DNA of 64,000 nucleotides. It comes from Bedellia somnulentella (taxonomy: Eukaryota; Arthropoda; Insecta; Lepidoptera; Bedelliidae). Where the stretch lies: assembly GCA_963576735.1 (NCBI GenBank), contig OY755175.1:8138401-8202400 (forward strand). Reading direction: 5' to 3'. A model generated the notes under the pieces. That model was not told the DNA's origin, searched no databases, and worked only from the letters and a program-made list of their open reading frames with translations. Position 1 is the stretch's first letter, and each line of letters opens with the position of its first letter. Made by a program: the position numbers and the translations under genes. Positions 46,159 through 57,440 of this stretch are shown piece after piece.

Positions 46159-48447
46159 CCCAAGTAACACAATCTTGTCTAAAAAGAATCTATTAGATAA
46201 CTACTAGAATTTGATATTTTTGTCTACCTTAAGAGTAATATATCCCCAAAGTCATCTTCAAGAACGCTTATAGACAGAGTTTAGTACGAGTGGGCACAAC
46301 CTTATCCTATCTCATTAGTATGAGTTAAGAACAATTAATAGATAGAGTTAAGAGTTGAATATTTTTTAATCCTGCGAAGACGTTCTTCAAGTGTTTCACT
46401 AAACTGTTTATAGACATAAAGTTTAACTAGTAGATAGTTTATAGATAAGGTTAAGATCATAAGATAAGTCTTTGCTCGTTGAGTTTTAAAACCAAATTAA
46501 CTCAAAACAAACAACTTTTAGTTTAATTTTATTAGTAATGGATAACGTCACGTAATGGCGCAGAACTTACAAGAGGTTTTTAAACTTATTGTTGCATCAT
46601 GGCGTAATATTTATAAACTTCTTATTTTTTACATGACTTTTATTCAATCTAACTAATATAGGTTAACACGAAAAATTGTATGCGCTTGAAATTTTTTCAT
46701 CTAGTTTTGTATAAGACTCTCTTAAAATAAGAGCGCCCGCAGAAAGTGAGGTATTTAATATTTATAATATAATAAGAATATTATATATATGGTACAAACA
46801 ATATTTTTTCATTGCATTTTAATGTTTAATGAACTAGTATTATTAAAAAATAATAATTCATATCATATTCAATGTAAAATTCATTGTAACTGAATGGTAA
46901 ATGACATAAAAATAAGCATTGAAATTCGTAAAAAAATAATTCGTCACAAAATACGCCATAAAAATGGCGTCTAGATAAAATTTACTAGAACAACGACTTT
47001 TGTAGAAAAAATACTCTAGAGAATTTTCTTTAGTATAGCTTACACAAGTAGTAAGAACAATTACACTTGCTATATTCTCAATCATCTAGTGAAAGAATAA
47101 ACAGACTGATGAATGGTTTAAGATTGCATAGTGACTAGCATCTCTGTATTCCTTATTATCTTCTCACAGTATTACAAGACTTTCATAAGTGTAAAAGTGA
47201 GTGCATGTTACACACAGAAAAAGACCACTTTATACATAAGAGAGCAATCGAGAAACTAAGTTAAATACATTTTTATTTTATTAGTAAAATACATTTTTGA
47301 TATTAGAGGTCTATTCTGGGTCTTGGTGGGTAGCTTGATACTTCGTTGGCAACACTGCGGGCGATAAGCATTCTATAATCAGAAAAAATAATAATAATTC
47401 TTTGTCATAGCTTTTTCATTTTATTTTCTTCTGTATAATATAACATTTAGACCATTATGCCAGTATTCGCCGTTACAGTTTTTTTTAATTTCTATCGTTT
47501 TTGGACTATGCAATAATGTTCTCGGATCCTTTGGCATAGTATCGAGTTGGAAATTATTTATTATTTGAAATAAATCCTTCAAGGCCATGTGAGTTATAGC
47601 ATGAGTTGCCGACCACTGGCGTAGCTCACTTCTGAGGCGATTGGATCGACTTTCGTCGTCGGTACTATTGGTTTCATCAGAATCGGGTGTGGAATCGGAC
47701 TGCTCACTTTCATAATTTTGTGTTGTTGTAGGGGACACCGCAAATTGAGTTTCTATCGACGTAAGAACACTAGAACAATTTCCCACATTTTGTAGCAAGT
47801 TACATGAATTCTGGATCTGATATTCTGGATCTGAAATATTTTTTACCTCTTCTTTATCGTTTTTTGTTTTTAAATAGTTTTCAATTTTTCGACGAAAGCC
47901 ACCAGATCTTTTGATTTTTTTTACTCTTACCATTGTATTTGCATCAAACCATCCAGTTAAATATGATTTCACTTATAATTTTGTCACTTTTAGACAAATA
48001 TCACTTAAAATGCACGCTCTCACTAATTTCTCCAGATAAACTACAAAGATGCTACAAAGTATCTATTGAAGTATATTATCTAAACTTGAAGCTCTTTATA
48101 TAACAAACATAAGAGTACCAATACCTAAAATATAATATTTGTAGACAGTTTTAGCTTAAAGTATAAACTTTTATCTATAAAGTAACTTCAAGCTAGGTAC
48201 CTTAAGGTTTAATTAACTATTTGTAGAACATTTTACCTTATAATGTTGAATATACCTATGAACGTACTTGAAATAGTTCGCTTTAGAACAAACTCTTTAG
48301 AAATAATACAGTTCAAGAAAAAAAACTCTATAAGAATACATGATCTTGATGAGAACCATCTTCAGGGATCCCCGATCTAAATATAAACCATTTATAGACT
48401 GTCAATAGATTGATTTGTTTTAAGCCTCCAAGACTGTGTTCCTTGGG
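46159..48447. mobile_element. DNA transposon-like element with TIRs and subterminal repeats
   Basis: The ends match as inverted repeats: CCCAAGTAACACAATCTTG (46159-46177) versus the complement of 48429-48447 (CCCAAGGAACACAGTCTTG), 17 of 19 bases. TGTATGG occurs just outside both ends (46147-46153, 48449-48455) and may be a target duplication, though 2-5 bp separate it from the TIRs. Both ends are packed with short motifs of the ATAGA(C/T)AGAGTTTA kind. One minus-strand ORF lies inside; the ~1.25 kb beyond its stop has no transposase frame. Superfamily not recognised. Confidence 0.6.
47421..47972 (-). CDS. Transposon-associated orphan protein (183 aa)
   Basis: An intact minus-strand frame; the ATG at residue 14 (MVRVKKIKRSGG) may be the true start. 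The N-terminus is basic (KKIKRSGGFRRKIENYLKTK), the middle (residues ~60-108) is acidic and Ser/Thr-rich, and the C-terminus has ELRQWSATHAITHMALKDL, then MPKDPRTLLHSP and GEYWHNGL. I associate the order W..x..I...AL..LL, LPxDxRTLLxTP and GxYxxxGL with N-terminal parts of animal transposase-domain proteins, from memory and unchecked. Lying inside a TIR element, it is more likely transposon-encoded than host. In an intact relative it would probably be exon 1 of a longer spliced gene. Confidence 0.5.
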   Translation of the reverse strand: MKSYLTGWFDANTMVRVKKIKRSGGFRRKIENYLKTKNDKEEVKNISDPEYQIQNSCNLLQNVGNCSSVLTSIETQFAVSPTTTQNYESEQSDSTPDSDETNSTDDESRSNRLRSELRQWSATHAITHMALKDLFQIINNFQLDTMPKDPRTLLHSPKTIEIKKNCNGEYWHNGLNVILYRRK

Positions 48448-48455
48448 TTGTATGG

Positions 48456-50101
48456 ATAGTTAGAATGTAGGAAAGAGAGTGTGGTGGTGGTAAGTCGAGC
48501 GGTGTAGGGGCGTAGGTCGCGTGCCTGTCGCCTTCGCGCTCTTGAATGAGTCATAAACACCGTGATTTACTGAACACACCTGAGATTTGTGGCGTATTAA
48601 TCCACTGTCGTTGACCGGAAGAGCCTACGGATAATAATGCAGGCAGACTCTATGAATACTTGCTATGCTAGCGTAAGGACCGATAGCAATCGAATTTTCT
48701 TTATACAAAATTACTTGTTTTATAAACTTATACTAATTTATAAACCATTTTGTCACCAACAGGTATCAAGATACATAATGGTTTAATTGTTTCCTATTAC
48801 GTGCGATCGATCGTCACTAGGCAAACCTCCCAAGTTTATTCTTTATTTATTAATGTTTTCATACATGTTTAAACTTCGTATGCCTGACTGTACAGCACAA
48901 AATCAATTTAATTGACATATGTCCTTTACCAATTTTACTGCATATTCACTAGGTGCCCAAACTGTATTTTTTTTTATTTACAACATCCTCTTTGACACTT
49001 ATTTACTTAGATTTCCACTCAACTCAATAAGAGTTTCATCTAGCAAGGGATTTAATTTTTTTTTCTAATTAAATATTTATAGAATTATAAAAAACTTTTA
49101 GTCATATCAATCATACACAACATTCATTCCCTTAGATATTAGCTTCAAAATCGCATCCGATAATATTTCGCAGTTTACTTGTTTGTACATCGTTCCTTAA
49201 AATATATTAAGTGCAGTCAAGAGTGAATGATAATAAGAGTAAATCAAATAATGAAAGAAAATAAAATCTTGTCCACTTTGGAAACGTATGTCGAGTATAA
49301 ATAACATAGATACACAAAATTTATTTACGATTGTGATTTATAGGTGAAATGCCCTATTGTTTGCCCGTAGCGAGCCGGTAAGGTGTATCGTAAATGCAGT
49401 AATGACAATCACAAATCATTTATTTTAGGTTAATGTATCGATATGACAAAAGATGTAGTAGGATGAGCGTCTTTCTATGGTATCGGTGATTTTTTAAATT
49501 TAATATTATTTGAGTGCGAATATAACATAGGAACGTGGGTTCACAATGGTTTGATAAATTACTTACTCATGTATTTGTTACCGCAAACATCTCGTATGGA
49601 GCTTTGCGCACGAGTATTATCTATTTTAACAGCATGCATCAATATTATGATTACAGTTTTGCACTGCCATCTTACAAACCATTTATACGCGAACAGCAAT
49701 AATGAGATGCACCATATTTTGTCGCAATTCTGATTATTTTACGTTTCAGAAAGCTTGTTTAAATTAATACGATTTATTAATATACGGGTGATGTAATGAC
49801 TTCTGATGAAATTTAAATATCACTGGATGCATCCTTTAATATTTTGCGAAAGCTCACGTTATTTATGCGCATAAATTAATATACATATTTTCACTTATAT
49901 GACAGGACATGATCGATTGGTGTGGCTTCCAGATTTCATGTTTTTATTGCTATTAAACAACATTACTTTGGGAGCTTTTTACCGAGGTTCTCATTTTAAT
50001 GCATGTCAAAAGCCTCAAAACGTTATGATGATTTATAAATGACTTATCGTAAACGAGTTGGTATGTCAAAAAATATAATTGAATATTTTATAACTTAATG
50101 T
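48456..50101. other. Intergenic, nothing recognised
   Basis: AT-rich with a modest GC patch at about 48480-48540. The ORF at 49551-49733 has no known motif. Confidence 0.45.
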
Positions 50102-50322
50102 AAGCTGTGTAGTCTCGGCTTAGAATAGCTCTACCCCATCTACGCCTGAGGGTTTGGGGCTTTGTGGGTTTCGGCGATGTGGTTGGAGACCCGTCGACAA
50201 AAACCTTTGCTTTACAATATTTTCCCCACTTAACTTCCAAAAGAGGCAAAGTATTTTTTATTTTGAAGCTCTGGCTCTCCTCCTAGGGATTTATAACCGT
50301 GAGTATGTATGAGTATGTATGA
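50102..50322 (+). mobile_element. SINE-A copy, diverged but full span
   Basis: The head GCTGTGTAGTCTCGGCTTAG and the end AACCGTGAGTATGTATG are both present, with a ~30-bp loss after the head. Confidence 0.75.
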
Positions 50323-51232
50323 ATGATTCTTACTTATTCTTAACTTCAAATAAATCCTTGTGACTATTTTACTAACAGTATGAAGTAACTGTTTTATCAA
50401 AGCATATGGACAAATATCCGAATCAAATGATTCAAATAGTACTTGTTCGCAATGTTTTACCTAGACAGCATATTTGTAAAATCTAAAATCTCATTTATGT
50501 ACAAAAGAGCGAAGGTTCGGTTGGAATGGCACCGTTCGTTATGTTTCGCGATGGCTTTGTTTGATATTTAAATATTTGTTAGTTATTCAAAAATCCCTGC
50601 CCTCGTTATGGCTGGGCCGACCTCGGGCCGTGAGCTATTAGCCATTGCCAGCTCCATCCATCCCGCAACCCGCAACAGCTGATTCGGATCTATTTGGGTT
50701 CGAGTTTAACCCAGAAACAACTCGATAATAAAATTTACAATATGAAGCTATTCGAACAGTTTTGTACACTTCAAATATGTTTATTCTTGATGTGAGTAAC
50801 TGCGCCATTTGTCTCTTTGTGCTATGATATTTGTGATTGTAATTTAGTCAATATTAAAAATAGATATAAGACAATACATATATGTATTTCCTCTCCGTAG
50901 GGTTTACTATGCAACAACCTGTCGTCCTCTGGCCACAATGTAACTCATGGAAGTTTTAATTAATTTGCATTAAACGTAGTAGATGGATAACTCTTCAATA
51001 TTTTTTTAAGTTTCTTTTCCCTGCTGCAAAGGATCTCACTCCCTTGACAATTCAGCGCTATTGGATTTTTTTCTCCAAAACCAACTTTAGGATTGCGTAT
51101 TTCATTTTATGTAATCAATCTTACTTCTAAATACTTGAAAAGATATACCAATTAAATGTTGAAAAATGGAAAGGTTTGCTGTTTTAGGACTTAGATATAA
51201 ATGTGTAAGTAAAACCGAAGGGGTCTTTATTA
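50323..51232. other. Intergenic, nothing recognised
   Basis: A GC-richer stretch lies near 50590-50700 without further support. Confidence 0.45.
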
Positions 51233-51484
51233 GCCGTGTAGTGTCGGCTTAGAATAGCACTACCTCCGTTTCTACCGATGGGTGTACGTAAGAGGCGACA
51301 AACGGTATTGGGGCTTTTAAGGAATTTTTGGGCGATGCGGTTGGAGACCCATCACCAACAACCTTTACTTGACCATCTTTTCCCCACTCAATTTTCCAAA
51401 AGTAGCTGAGGAATTTCTAATTCCTTAGCTCTGTCTACCCCTTCTAGGGATTTATAGCCGTGAGTATATGTATGTATGTATGTA
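51233..51484 (+). mobile_element. SINE-A copy, full length
   Basis: From GCCGTGTAGTGTCGGCTTAG to GCCGTGAGTATATGTATG plus TATG repeats. TTTATTA flanks both sides and may be part of the target duplication. The head hairpin GTAGTG/CACTAC is perfect. Confidence 0.9.
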
Positions 51485-54180
51485 TTTATTTATTAATAAT
51501 AATGTAAAACAATTTATAAAAAAACAAACATATTTTTTGTGCAATACAAGTGCATTGGACTCAATACTACCTTCATACGTGTATAATATAAAGTATATAG
51601 AAAGGATAATTTAATAGAGCAAGGCTAGGAATGGCGATCACCGTCTGCACAGATATTATTGTAGAGCTATTAACATGATACAGGGGTGATTTTTATGTTA
51701 TTTAGCGAGCATTAAGCCGTGGACCGTCATGTTTATCGAGCCATAGATTAAGATCAACGCCTATTAAGCCGGCCGGCCGAGAGCCTGGCCAGTGTTGCCA
51801 GATCCTTCTTTACTCTTGCGCCTAGATTTTTTCTAAACTATCCTGGATTCAAAATATTTTACAGACTCAAACCTCTGTTTAATGTTTAAGACACATTTTT
51901 GATATACAAAGAAAAAAATCATTAAATAGCCTTCAGGGGTTCCTCAAACCCCTAGATTTAGGTAAAACGTCTAGATTTGGCAACACTGAGCCCGCCGCGA
52001 CCCGTATGCTGCGGCCGTCACCTCCCGTTGTCTGTACATGAGAGATCGCTCACGCACTACTAATATTAGTTAATCGCATTATGCCGCGGTCGGGCTATCG
52101 TCTGCGACATATTTATAAGGGGATTCAATTTCTCTGAGACGGTATTGTCGTCGACTTGAAAAAATACGCGAAGTGGAATTGATCTATAAAGTTTTATGTA
52201 GAGCTCTCTAATAATTAAGAATTTCTAAGATTTAATTTCTAATTCAGCTCTTGACATGGTAGAGCGGACTCATGATATTACATAAATCGTTTGGATCCTG
52301 TCCAGTATATCAAAACGAAAGAGGGACACATAATTCCTCCACATTATTGAACAAGGCATTATGCAATTAGTATAAAATACACAAAACTAAATCTGCTCCT
52401 GCATACGCATACGTGAAACCCGCTACATTTTCGCAAATATCGAGCAAGGGAAAGTAGCGGTGCGACGGCAGCGGCGAACTCGACCCGCACTGACTAATTA
52501 GTGTTGGGTGACATGCGGCGCACCGTCTATCGATAGCTTCGGTTACCACCGCTGAGCCCCGCTATCCAGCCGGAACGAAATCTGAGCCCGTCCGCTATCT
52601 CAGCGGCATTCCTTATACACGTTCAGGTAAACATTGCTAATAAGAGTATTGTGTTTTATTATTATTTTTGCCAACGGCGTACATATATAATTTTATTTTA
52701 AGAAGGTTTTGATTTTAGATAACAGGTACGAATAATGTATTCATTTTACATGCCTAATTACGTTAATGTGACATTTGGCTCACAATTAAGAGTACACAAA
52801 AATTTACTATACTTTTACCTTTTAATATTAATATTAATATATGTTGTGATGGCTATTCCAAACCGAACCCATAAGGTTACTAGTACCGGCCAGTTTTTAA
52901 CATCCACAATATCAGTAGAGATCATCGGTGTAAGAAATAAGCGAAAGCTTTATCATTTAATTCTATAAAGTGACGCTTAAGTCCCTAATTCCCTAAACCC
53001 AAAAACTGTACTGTTTATTGATAAAGAAGTAGCTTCAGGATCCTCTTTCTTGTTTAGCTGGATATGGAAACCTTGCTCCCCATTTATTATTTTAATATAA
53101 CGTATCAATCAAGTTTTTCCAATGTTTTGGTAGCTAACAATATCCGAACCAATTAGCATGTAAGTTGAGTGCAACAATAGTTAATTATCTGCCTTCATTT
53201 CTCAACACCTAAATAGGTTAACAATATAATTAATGGGCCTAAAAACGTGCATTACGAAAACCGAAAACCATTCACAACACTAATTTAACATTTAAAACTA
53301 ATGATGAACAAAAGATCTTGCTTTATCGATGAAAACTTCTTTTGTGCCCAAGCTAAATTAGAGGTTATGATGTGTACTATATTAAGTAACAAAATTAGCC
53401 AAGTCACGTTTATGTTTATCAATACTGCATCATGGTGTTCACGAATCATGATTAGCTCGGAGCGAGCGACTGGCGGCGGCGGCGGCGGCACCCCAGCACT
53501 AGAACGTAAATATCCCAACACTACGTATGACCACTCTCATTAGCTCATTTCTAAATAAATCAATAACCTGTTTGTTCCATTATTTCGTTACACTAAAAGG
53601 TTAACGACTACAACAAAGATTTAATCGAGCGAAATATTTATTCTTTTACAGATAAGTAATTAGCCAGATATGAGCTAGGTCGTAAAGGCTAACTATTCTT
53701 TGTCTATTAAATTATTGTTCGGACATCACTTAGTTACAGTTAGAGGTCCGCGTCTGACAAGTTTGGGTGATGTGACGTGAGATACTTGCTTCAGGGAGAC
53801 CATCCCACTTATAAATATTTTTTGTTTCTAGCGATAGGTGAACGATTAGCAACTTTCTAATGGTTGGTTTCTTATGCTTTCAAAATCCTTTCATGTACTA
53901 ATTTATAGATGTCACTATATATATTTTACAATATATAGAACGTAGAATAAAGCATACTGTAATAACGATACCCCATATATCTCTATCAACATCCAGTTCT
54001 TGAACAGACGAATTGAATTATTTTATAAAAACCATCTCCATTGATGGATGGATATTTAAAATGGACCACCTTGGAGGACATAAAATCAAAATTAAAACTA
54101 AAAATAATTGAAAAAATATGGTAAGATATCATTGAACCTAAATATATCGAAGTCGTTATATACACATGTTTTTTTTTATA
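51485..54180. other. Intergenic with GC-rich islands and a DRE-like site
   Basis: Islands at 51710-51800, 51985-52110 and 52430-52610. TATCGATA, the DREF-type element, is at 52528-52535 inside the last one. A GGC triplet run lies at 53474-53490. No gene called; the overlapping ORFs at 53285-53543 include poly-Gly/Pro from the triplets. Confidence 0.4.
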
Positions 54181-54190
54181 GTTAATACAT

Positions 54191-54457
54191 GCCGTGTAGT
54201 GCCGGCTTAGAAATGCCGTGTAGTGCCGGCTTAGAATGTCGCTACCCTATTCTACCCACGGGTGTCGTAAGAGGCGACTAAGGGTATTGGGGCTTTTTAT
54301 TGGATTTTTGGGCGATGCGGTTGGAGATCCATCACCAAAAACCTTTATTATACGATCTTTTCCCCCCTCAACTTCCAAAAGTGAATTTATAATTCCTTAG
54401 CTCTGGCTACCCCTTCTAGGGAATTATAGCCGTGAGTATATGTATGTATGTATGTAT
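54191..54457 (+). mobile_element. Complete SINE-A with a duplicated 5' head
   Basis: The head GCCGTGTAGTGCCGGCTTAG is at 54191-54210 and again at 54215-54234. The target duplication is GTTAATACAT (54181-54190) and GTTAATACTT (54458-54467), one mismatch. The tail is (TATG)4. Confidence 0.9.
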
Positions 54458-54473
54458 GTTAATACTTGAAGTG

Positions 54474-54711
54474 TTCTCATAACTATAAATCTTAAAAAGT
54501 GGTAGCCGAAGTTTAAGAATATGAAATTTCTCCGCCACTTTCAGAATTTGAGTAGGGAAAAGTTTAAAAACTAAAGAACAGTTTATCATGAGTCTCCAAC
54601 CACATCGATCGCCCAACATCCACTTACAACCCCCAAACCCCTCAGTTGCCTCTTACAACGAACGTGGGACATAACGGGTTAATGCAATTCTAAACAGACT
54701 CTACACAGCTT
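54474..54711 (-). mobile_element. SINE-A copy, old, tail to tail with the preceding one
   Basis: TCTCATAACTATAAATC through GAGTCTCCAACCACATCG to AGACTCTACACAGC. It is much more diverged than its neighbour. Confidence 0.7.
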
Positions 54712-55479
54712 ACATTGATTACTTACCCTTACTCATAAGCAATTATCAGATAATATTTGTATTTATACAAAATAAAATAAAATTTTTTAGAATCAAGATA
54801 ATGTAAATTTACATTCTAAAGATTTATAACGAGTGTATAATTCTCAAAAGCACACTATCTCACCGTTTCGCAACATCACTAACAAAGCGATAGTTATTTA
54901 GGGAGTATTGTGTTTTTTCTAGTCGAATATTTCCTAGAAGCGTGTCGAGTTTCGTAGGAGGTATTCAGGGCGTCCATCGTCTAGCTGCGCTCTCATACCG
55001 ATAATGTCACGGAAGCTAATCTTCGACGAAACCAAATAGCAACACGAAATATATTATGGGAGCTGATAATCACAGACTACGTAAGACGACGAGCGGTGCC
55101 TTTGAATTGTCATTCTACCAACGAATTATCATAAAACAAAACTTTTTAAGACGAAACTGTTTTTAATTATCTATTCTTAAATTGTAAGGTATTTTTAATT
55201 AAGCAACACTGTTGCTTGAAAATGTTATTTTTGCGTCAGTGTTGGGTTTATGGATATTAAATGGTTAATGCGCAGTTTAATCTAATATAAGATGTTCAAA
55301 ATCGTGTGTTAATCTCATTTGTTATAGTGGATTAATATTTAGGTCGTAAATGATTTCAGCTGATCCTTAACTGTTCATTCTATAACTTGTTCTATTATTA
55401 TTTGAATATTAATTTAGTGATAAACTAATCCGCTGTTATCACGAGTACGAGCAAAGAGTGATGAAAATCTTATTTACTA
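54712..55479. other. Intergenic, nothing recognised
   Basis: AT-rich; a slightly CpG-richer stretch lies at about 54900-55050. Confidence 0.4.
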
Positions 55480-55880
55480 TATAGCTCTATCTCATTTCTT
55501 TCCGCGGGGGTCGTAAAAGGCAAATAAGGGATACTTAGTGGCACTCAACTTCCAAAAGTGGTTGAGGTTAACTAATTGCCGTGTAGTGCCGGCTTAGAAT
55601 ATCACTACCCCTTTCTACCCGAGGGTGTCATATGAAGCGACTAAGGGTGTGGGGCTTTTTAAGTGGTTTTTGGGCGATGCGGTTGGAGACCCATCACCAA
55701 CGATACTTTATTTTTCCATCTTCTCCCCTATTAACTTCCAAATGCGGCTGAGAAGTTTCTAGCTCTGAAGCTCTGGCTACCCCTTTTTGGGATTTACGGC
55801 CGTAAGTATATGTATGTATGTATGTATGTTAACTAATTCTAAAGCTCTGTACATTTTTTTGAGATGTATAGTCGTGAGTA
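55480..55880 (+). mobile_element. Old SINE-A split by a younger SINE-A
   Basis: The left part (TCTTTCCGCGGGGGTCG...CCAAAAGTGGTTGAG) stops at 55577. It resumes at 55839 with CTAAAGCTCTGTACATT and ends AGTCGTGAGTATATATG. Confidence 0.75.
55578..55827 (+). mobile_element. Complete 250-bp SINE-A nested in another SINE-A
   Basis: An exact 11-bp duplication GTTAACTAATT (55567-55577 and 55828-55838) defines the unit. It has a single head and a (TATG)4 tail, so the true unit length is ~250 bp. Confidence 0.95.
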
Positions 55881-56492
55881 TATATGTCCTGTATTGTATG
55901 TTCATCACTTACCATCATACCCTAATACTTAAGCGTAACCCATTATTGATCTTTTAATTATTTAATGTTCTAAGATTATAAGCGAATATGTTCAAAGATA
56001 ATATGTATAATTTTAAACGATAACTTAATTTTTTTTGTAGTGAATTTGTTTAGTTTACTGTCTTTTTTTATTATTTATTTTATTTTAAATGTGGCAGACA
56101 CATATTTTTTATTTGTATATAATTATTTAATAATGTGTAGTGTAGCGTAGGCCTTAACTGAAAACCTATGTTTTGCCACTTGGCAATATCAAGCGCTGAG
56201 TTAGGACCTAGTTTGGGTTACCATAGCACAAATTTTTAGGTCAAAAATATTGTTTTCTTTCACTTTATGTATTGTTTTTTTATATTGTATGTGGTGTTAT
56301 GTTAACATAAATAAACGAATTATTTATCTATCTATTTATTATGGAATCTTTCAATATATTAGTAACATTGTAGAATTTCAAAACAGACGGAACTCGCGAT
56401 AGCAGCATATTTTGTTTTATATTATATCTATGATGTCACGTTACGGCGAATAGAGAGGTTTAATATTAAACAACGAAATTAATTTAATTGCT
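55881..56492 (+). repeat. Probable retroelement 3' UTR
   Basis: CCACTTGGCAATATCAAGCG, TTAGGACCTAGTTTGGGTTA and an end of AAATAAACGAATTATTTATC then TATCTATTTATT near 56310-56340 resemble a non-LTR tail. No coding part. Confidence 0.3.
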
Positions 56493-56547
56493 TTAATGTT
56501 TTTTGACATGAATTCCTCATGTGGGGATTATTACTCATAAATAAAAG
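56493..56547 (+). repeat. 50-bp module G, copy 3, diverged
   Basis: TTGACATGAATTCCTCATGT then GGGGATTATTACTCATAAAT. The last bases pair with ATTTATGAGTAAT at 56556-56568 as a hairpin arm. Confidence 0.5.
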
Positions 56548-56734
56548 ATGTTTTTATTTATGAGTAATTTAATTGCTGTTTTGTGGTGACTAATTTTATT
56601 AAAAAAACATTTTATTAGCCTGAATCAAACATCTTCAATTAAGTGAATTGGTCACATGCATAAAGATTTACAGTTTAAATAATAAAATGATGCCTAATTT
56701 GGTGATCCTAACATAACCGAAAGTTCTACCCACA

Positions 56735-57030
56735 TTGTTTCTTCGGGTGATCAAATATGTTCTTGTTCTTGGTCGTCGCTTGAGGAATCGGGGATTGGAC
56801 TACCGCTCAGGGGCATTTCTGGTCCAGAGGATTTCGCTCGCTGTGCAGCGTGGAAATGCTGCCAGTGTGATGGGAACCTTTGGGCCGGGTATGACTTGGG
56901 GCGGTTTGTTTGCCTAATTTTGTCGTGTTACTTTTAATTTTATTTTTTTATTATTTTTGATTTAGTTTAAGTTAATGGTTAATTTATTTTCTACAAATAT
57001 ATGTATAGTGAATAAAGATAATTCTGCATC
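56735..57030 (+). pseudogene. Possible retroelement C-terminal fragment
   Basis: A 60-codon frame ends ..FLVQRISLAVQRGNAASV then MGTFGPGMTWGGLFA and a stop. I half-recognise the RISLAxQRGNAxSVxGT motif from C-termini of insect retroelement proteins; I cannot name the clade. An AT-rich stretch to an AATAAAG near 57013 looks like its 3' UTR. Confidence 0.3.
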
Positions 57031-57440
57031 CTAGTGTAATATAAAAATATATCTTGCGCAAAAATATTAAGAAGAACAAAACATATAGATTTACGAAAAC
57101 ATAATTACTAACGTTTAATATTTAGATCATAAAAGTGAATATAAAATTCATGTGCTAGAGTCTAATAATTAGACTATGTGGTTTTTAACTTTATTATCAA
57201 CTTACTTCTATTTATTATTTTAAACGTGAATAACATAAACACATAAAAAGTGATGATAAATTAATACTAAGAGTAGTTGACTTAGTCCTCCCTGATGAAT
57301 AGGCCCTCTCACACCATTGGTTTTATAATTACGGGTGATTATGTAATAGGGTTTTTAATAAGTATCAGAACTTTACTACAGAAGCTTTCAGTACAATGTC
57401 ATGATTATAATATCATTACTTATATGACATATTATATAAG
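57031..57440. other. Intergenic, nothing recognised
   Basis: AT-rich. Confidence 0.45.
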
